Under the pieces are notes generated by a model. That model saw only the letters and a list, made by a program, of their open reading frames with translations, had not been told where the DNA came from and made no database searches. Positions 16,250-18,018 of a DNA stretch of 18,018 nucleotides are shown piece by piece. The position numbers and the translations under genes are program-made. Every line of letters starts with the position of its first letter. Position 1 is the first letter of the stretch. This DNA is from an uncultured Devosia sp. (lineage in GTDB: Bacteria > Pseudomonadota > Alphaproteobacteria > Rhizobiales > Devosiaceae): contig NZ_CAMLHM010000068.1 in NCBI RefSeq assembly GCF_946479885.1, forward strand, positions 1-18,018. The letters are read 5' to 3'.

Positions 16250-16966
16250 ATGCGCCTGGCCACTGTCGCCGCCTTGCTCGCCCTGCTCTGGTCGCCCGCC
16301 CAGGCGCAGGACCGCACGCAATACGTGCTGGCCATCAGTTGGCAACCGGCCTTCTGCGAGACGCGGCCGGACAAGCCCGAATGCGAGAGCCAGACGGCAG
16401 ATCGGTTCGACGCGAGCCACTTCGCCTTGCACGGCCTCTGGCCGCAGCCACGCTCGCGCGACTATTGCGGGGTGGACGAAGCGACGGTGCGCGCCGACAA
16501 GGATGGCGACTGGAGCCAATTGCCCGCACCCGAGCTTCCAGCCGACCTGTGGGCAGACCTGCAGGTCGCCATGCCCGGCACCCAATCGGCCCTGGAGCGG
16601 CACGAATGGATCAAGCACGGCACCTGCTACGAGGGCGACGCCGAAGCGTATTTCGCCGACTCGCTCGATATGCTCGCGGCGATCAACGACAGCGCCGTGG
16701 CCGAGCTCTTTGCCGCCTCGATCGGCAAGCGCATTACACAGACCGAGATCCGCGCCGCCTTCGATGCCGCCTTTGGCCCAGGTGCGGGTGAACGGGTGCG
16801 GCTGAGCTGCGCCGATGACGACGGCCGGCGGCTGATCAGCGAACTGACCATCGGCCTGACCGGCGATATCCAGGGCCCCGCCAGCATTGCCGACCGCCTG
16901 CTCGAGGCCCGGCCCACCGATGGCGGCTGCGATGGCGGTGTGGTCGACGCCGTGGGGCTGCAATAG
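16250..16966 (+). CDS. Ribonuclease T2 family protein, secreted
   Basis: This is a 238-residue exported RNase that cuts RNA through 2',3'-cyclic phosphate intermediates. A Sec signal peptide (MRLATVAALLALLWSPAQA, then QDRT) precedes the mature domain. The two conserved active-site segments are intact: FALHGLWPQ with H61, and HEWIKHGTC with H118, E119 and H123. Several cysteines fit the usual disulfides. The length matches the bacterial T2 family (E. coli RNase I is similar). The ATG at 16250 has AAGGGA at a good distance; the longer frame from 16163 overlaps cpdB and would spoil the signal peptide. It lies 49 bp after cpdB, whose product consumes the cyclic nucleotides it makes. Confidence 0.95.
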   Translation: MRLATVAALLALLWSPAQAQDRTQYVLAISWQPAFCETRPDKPECESQTADRFDASHFALHGLWPQPRSRDYCGVDEATVRADKDGDWSQLPAPELPADLWADLQVAMPGTQSALERHEWIKHGTCYEGDAEAYFADSLDMLAAINDSAVAELFAASIGKRITQTEIRAAFDAAFGPGAGERVRLSCADDDGRRLISELTIGLTGDIQGPASIADRLLEARPTDGGCDGGVVDAVGLQ

Positions 16967-16988
16967 CACCGCCGCCGGGAGACGGGCG

Positions 16989-17438
16989 CTAGCCCTCGAG
17001 GGCAGCATCCAGCCTTTGACGCAGTTGATGAAGGCTCTGCCGCATGGCATCGCCCGCGCCGGGTTCGCTGCCCAGCGCCTTGCCGACGGCGAGCGGCACG
17101 GCCATGGCCCTGGCCCGCAGCGCCCGGCCCTCCTGGGTCAGGAAGATCCGCACCTGCCGCTCGTCCTCATCATCGCGCTGGCGCCGCAACAGCCCCCGCC
17201 CTTCGAGCCGCTTGAGCAGGGGGGTAATCGTGCCGGAATCGAGGAACAGCTTGTCCCCCAGCCCCTTGACGGTGAGGCCATCGCTTTCCCACAGCACCAG
17301 GAACACCAGGTATTGCGGGTATGTCAGACCCAGGGCGTCGAGCCGTGGCTTGTAGAAGCGGGTAAAGGCGTGCTCGGCCGCGTAGACGGCAAAGCACAGC
17401 ATCGAGTCGAGTTTGAGCGGATCAGCCTGCTCGGTCAT
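16989..17438 (-). CDS. ohrR: Organic hydroperoxide-sensing MarR-family repressor OhrR
   Basis: OhrR represses ohr until its reactive cysteine is oxidised by organic hydroperoxides. The 149-residue protein has the diagnostic N-terminus LKLDSMLCFAVYAAEHAFTRFYKPRLDALGLTYPQYLVFLVLWE. The sensing cysteine is C15, the same number as in Bacillus OhrR. The winged helix includes LFLDSGTITPLLKRLEGRGLLRR and the wing RDDEDERQVRIFLT. No second cysteine exists, so it is the one-Cys type, which relies on a small thiol for inactivation; the two-Cys type is known from several Gram-negative OhrR proteins. The ATG at 17438 has GGAGG upstream. It diverges from ohr across the shared operator and probably represses itself. 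Confidence 0.95.
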   Translation of the reverse strand: MTEQADPLKLDSMLCFAVYAAEHAFTRFYKPRLDALGLTYPQYLVFLVLWESDGLTVKGLGDKLFLDSGTITPLLKRLEGRGLLRRQRDDEDERQVRIFLTQEGRALRARAMAVPLAVGKALGSEPGAGDAMRQSLHQLRQRLDAALEG

Positions 17439-17484
17439 GCGCCTACCCTCCTGTTGCCTGGCAAATTAGCATGCATTTTTCTAT

Positions 17485-17512
17485 TGCACACAATTCAATT
17501 GTGCACTATGTA
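17485..17512 (+). promoter_or_regulatory. Predicted ohr promoter
   Basis: TTGCAC (-35, 17485-17490) is followed after 16 bp by TATGTA (-10, 17507-17512); TGTAAT at 17509-17514 is an alternative -10. The OhrR box fills most of the spacer. On the minus strand TTGTGT, 17 bp and GCTAAT could serve ohrR, with its -35 also inside the box. Confidence 0.5.
17489..17503. promoter_or_regulatory. OhrR operator
   Basis: CACAATT-C-AATTGTG is a perfect 15-bp palindrome between divergent ohrR and ohr. Its core matches the known Bacillus OhrR box (ACAATTnAATTGT). It overlaps both predicted promoters, so OhrR should repress both genes. Confidence 0.85.
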
Positions 17513-17554
17513 ATTTTCACGCCTGACCATTCAACGCCTTTCACGGAGCATCCG

Positions 17555-17986
17555 ATGTCGATCAAATCCGCTATTTATACAGCTCACGCCCAGACCACCG
17601 GCGGCCGCACCGGCACCGGCGCGACCAATGATGGCCGCCTGTCGGTGACGCTGGACACGCCCAAGGAAATGGGCGGCAATGGCGGGGCCGGCACCAATCC
17701 GGAGCAGCTCTTCGCCATCGGCTACTCGGCCTGCTTCCAGGGTGCCCTCAAGGCCGTGGCGCGCGGCGAAAAGGTGAAGATCCCGGATGAAGCCACCGTC
17801 GATGCCGCGGTTTCTTTCGGCGAAAACGCCAAGGGTCCGGGCTTTGCCATCTCCGCCGAACTCAAGATCTCGGTGCCTGGCTTCGAGCGCAGCGTGGTCG
17901 AAGACCTGGTCGCCAAGGCCCACCAGATCTGCCCCTATTCCAACGCCACGCGCGGCAATGTCGATGTGACGCTGACCGTCCTTTAA
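17555..17986 (+). CDS. ohr: Organic hydroperoxide resistance protein Ohr
   Basis: Ohr is a thiol peroxidase that reduces organic and lipid hydroperoxides, usually with lipoylated proteins as electron donors. The 143-residue protein shows the expected residues: R18 (GGRTG), E50 (NPEQLFAIGYSACF), the peroxidatic C60 and the resolving C126 (HQICPYSNATRGN). The ending GNVDVTLTVL is typical. The ATG at 17555 has GGAG seven bases upstream; the frame from 17471 would begin upstream of the operator and promoter and is not real. It is the obvious target of the divergent OhrR. No clear terminator is seen before the window ends. Confidence 0.97.
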   Translation: MSIKSAIYTAHAQTTGGRTGTGATNDGRLSVTLDTPKEMGGNGGAGTNPEQLFAIGYSACFQGALKAVARGEKVKIPDEATVDAAVSFGENAKGPGFAISAELKISVPGFERSVVEDLVAKAHQICPYSNATRGNVDVTLTVL

Positions 17987-18018
17987 CGTTTCGCCAACCG
18001 CGACCTGCAACGGCCGCC

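Noticed and set aside
14209..16374. Very long minus-strand open frame opposite cpdB
   Set aside because: The sense strand encodes an unmistakable CpdB; the antisense frame is a codon-bias artefact rich in G, H, V and D and has no recognisable domain.
16992..17003. GCCCTCGAGGGC palindrome at the end of ohrR as a terminator
   Set aside because: It lies within the last codons, leaves almost no loop, and has no T-run on either side.

Overview
The window is high-GC chromosomal DNA (about 63% by eye) from an alphaproteobacterium. The best guess is a member of Hyphomicrobiales, possibly a Devosia relative. The guess rests on the RpoD and DnaG sequence style, the Tad minor-pilin proteins with a CAFACH-bearing VWA domain, the Ohr/OhrR pair and the gene content. 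No rRNA, tRNA, CRISPR array, insertion sequence or phage gene was seen. Most of it is core chromosome, with one accessory-looking block.

Layout. At 1-3569 (minus strand) lie the macromolecular-synthesis genes dnaG and rpoD, with rpoD cut by the window edge inside region 2. At 3646-9758 comes a mixed block: a small membrane-anchored protein, three overlapping Tad-type genes (a TadG-like VWA protein, TadE, and a second TadE/TadF-like pseudopilin), an HdeD-type membrane protein, a DHA1 efflux transporter and a membrane-bound diguanylate cyclase. At 9755-11607 a GatB/YqeY protein and carA are divergently transcribed. At 11604-13928 (minus) there is a YjlB-type cupin, a neutral zinc metallopeptidase paralog that has lost its active site, and an intact metallopeptidase of the same family. 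At 14224-16966 (plus) are a Tat-exported CpdB phosphodiesterase/nucleotidase and a Sec-exported RNase T2. At 16989-17986 the peroxide-sensing ohrR and its target ohr are divergent around a clear OhrR operator.

How the genes work together. RNase T2 and CpdB perform successive steps of extracytoplasmic RNA breakdown (RNA to 2',3'-cyclic nucleotides to nucleoside plus phosphate). A perfect 18-bp inverted repeat, close to the RutR/TetR operator type, overlaps a plausible promoter upstream of cpdB. OhrR and Ohr form a self-contained organic-peroxide response. The two metallopeptidases look like a duplicated pair in which one copy became a pseudoenzyme. The Tad trio lacks the secretion ATPase, prepilin and peptidase genes, so it must rely on a Tad machine encoded elsewhere.

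The least expected items are the catalytically dead metallopeptidase beside its active sister, the operator-controlled RNA-scavenging pair, a perfect DnaA box plus a 17-bp inverted repeat just upstream of dnaG, and a 26-bp dyad just upstream of the Tad cassette. I did not find a clearly new multi-gene defence or mobile system.
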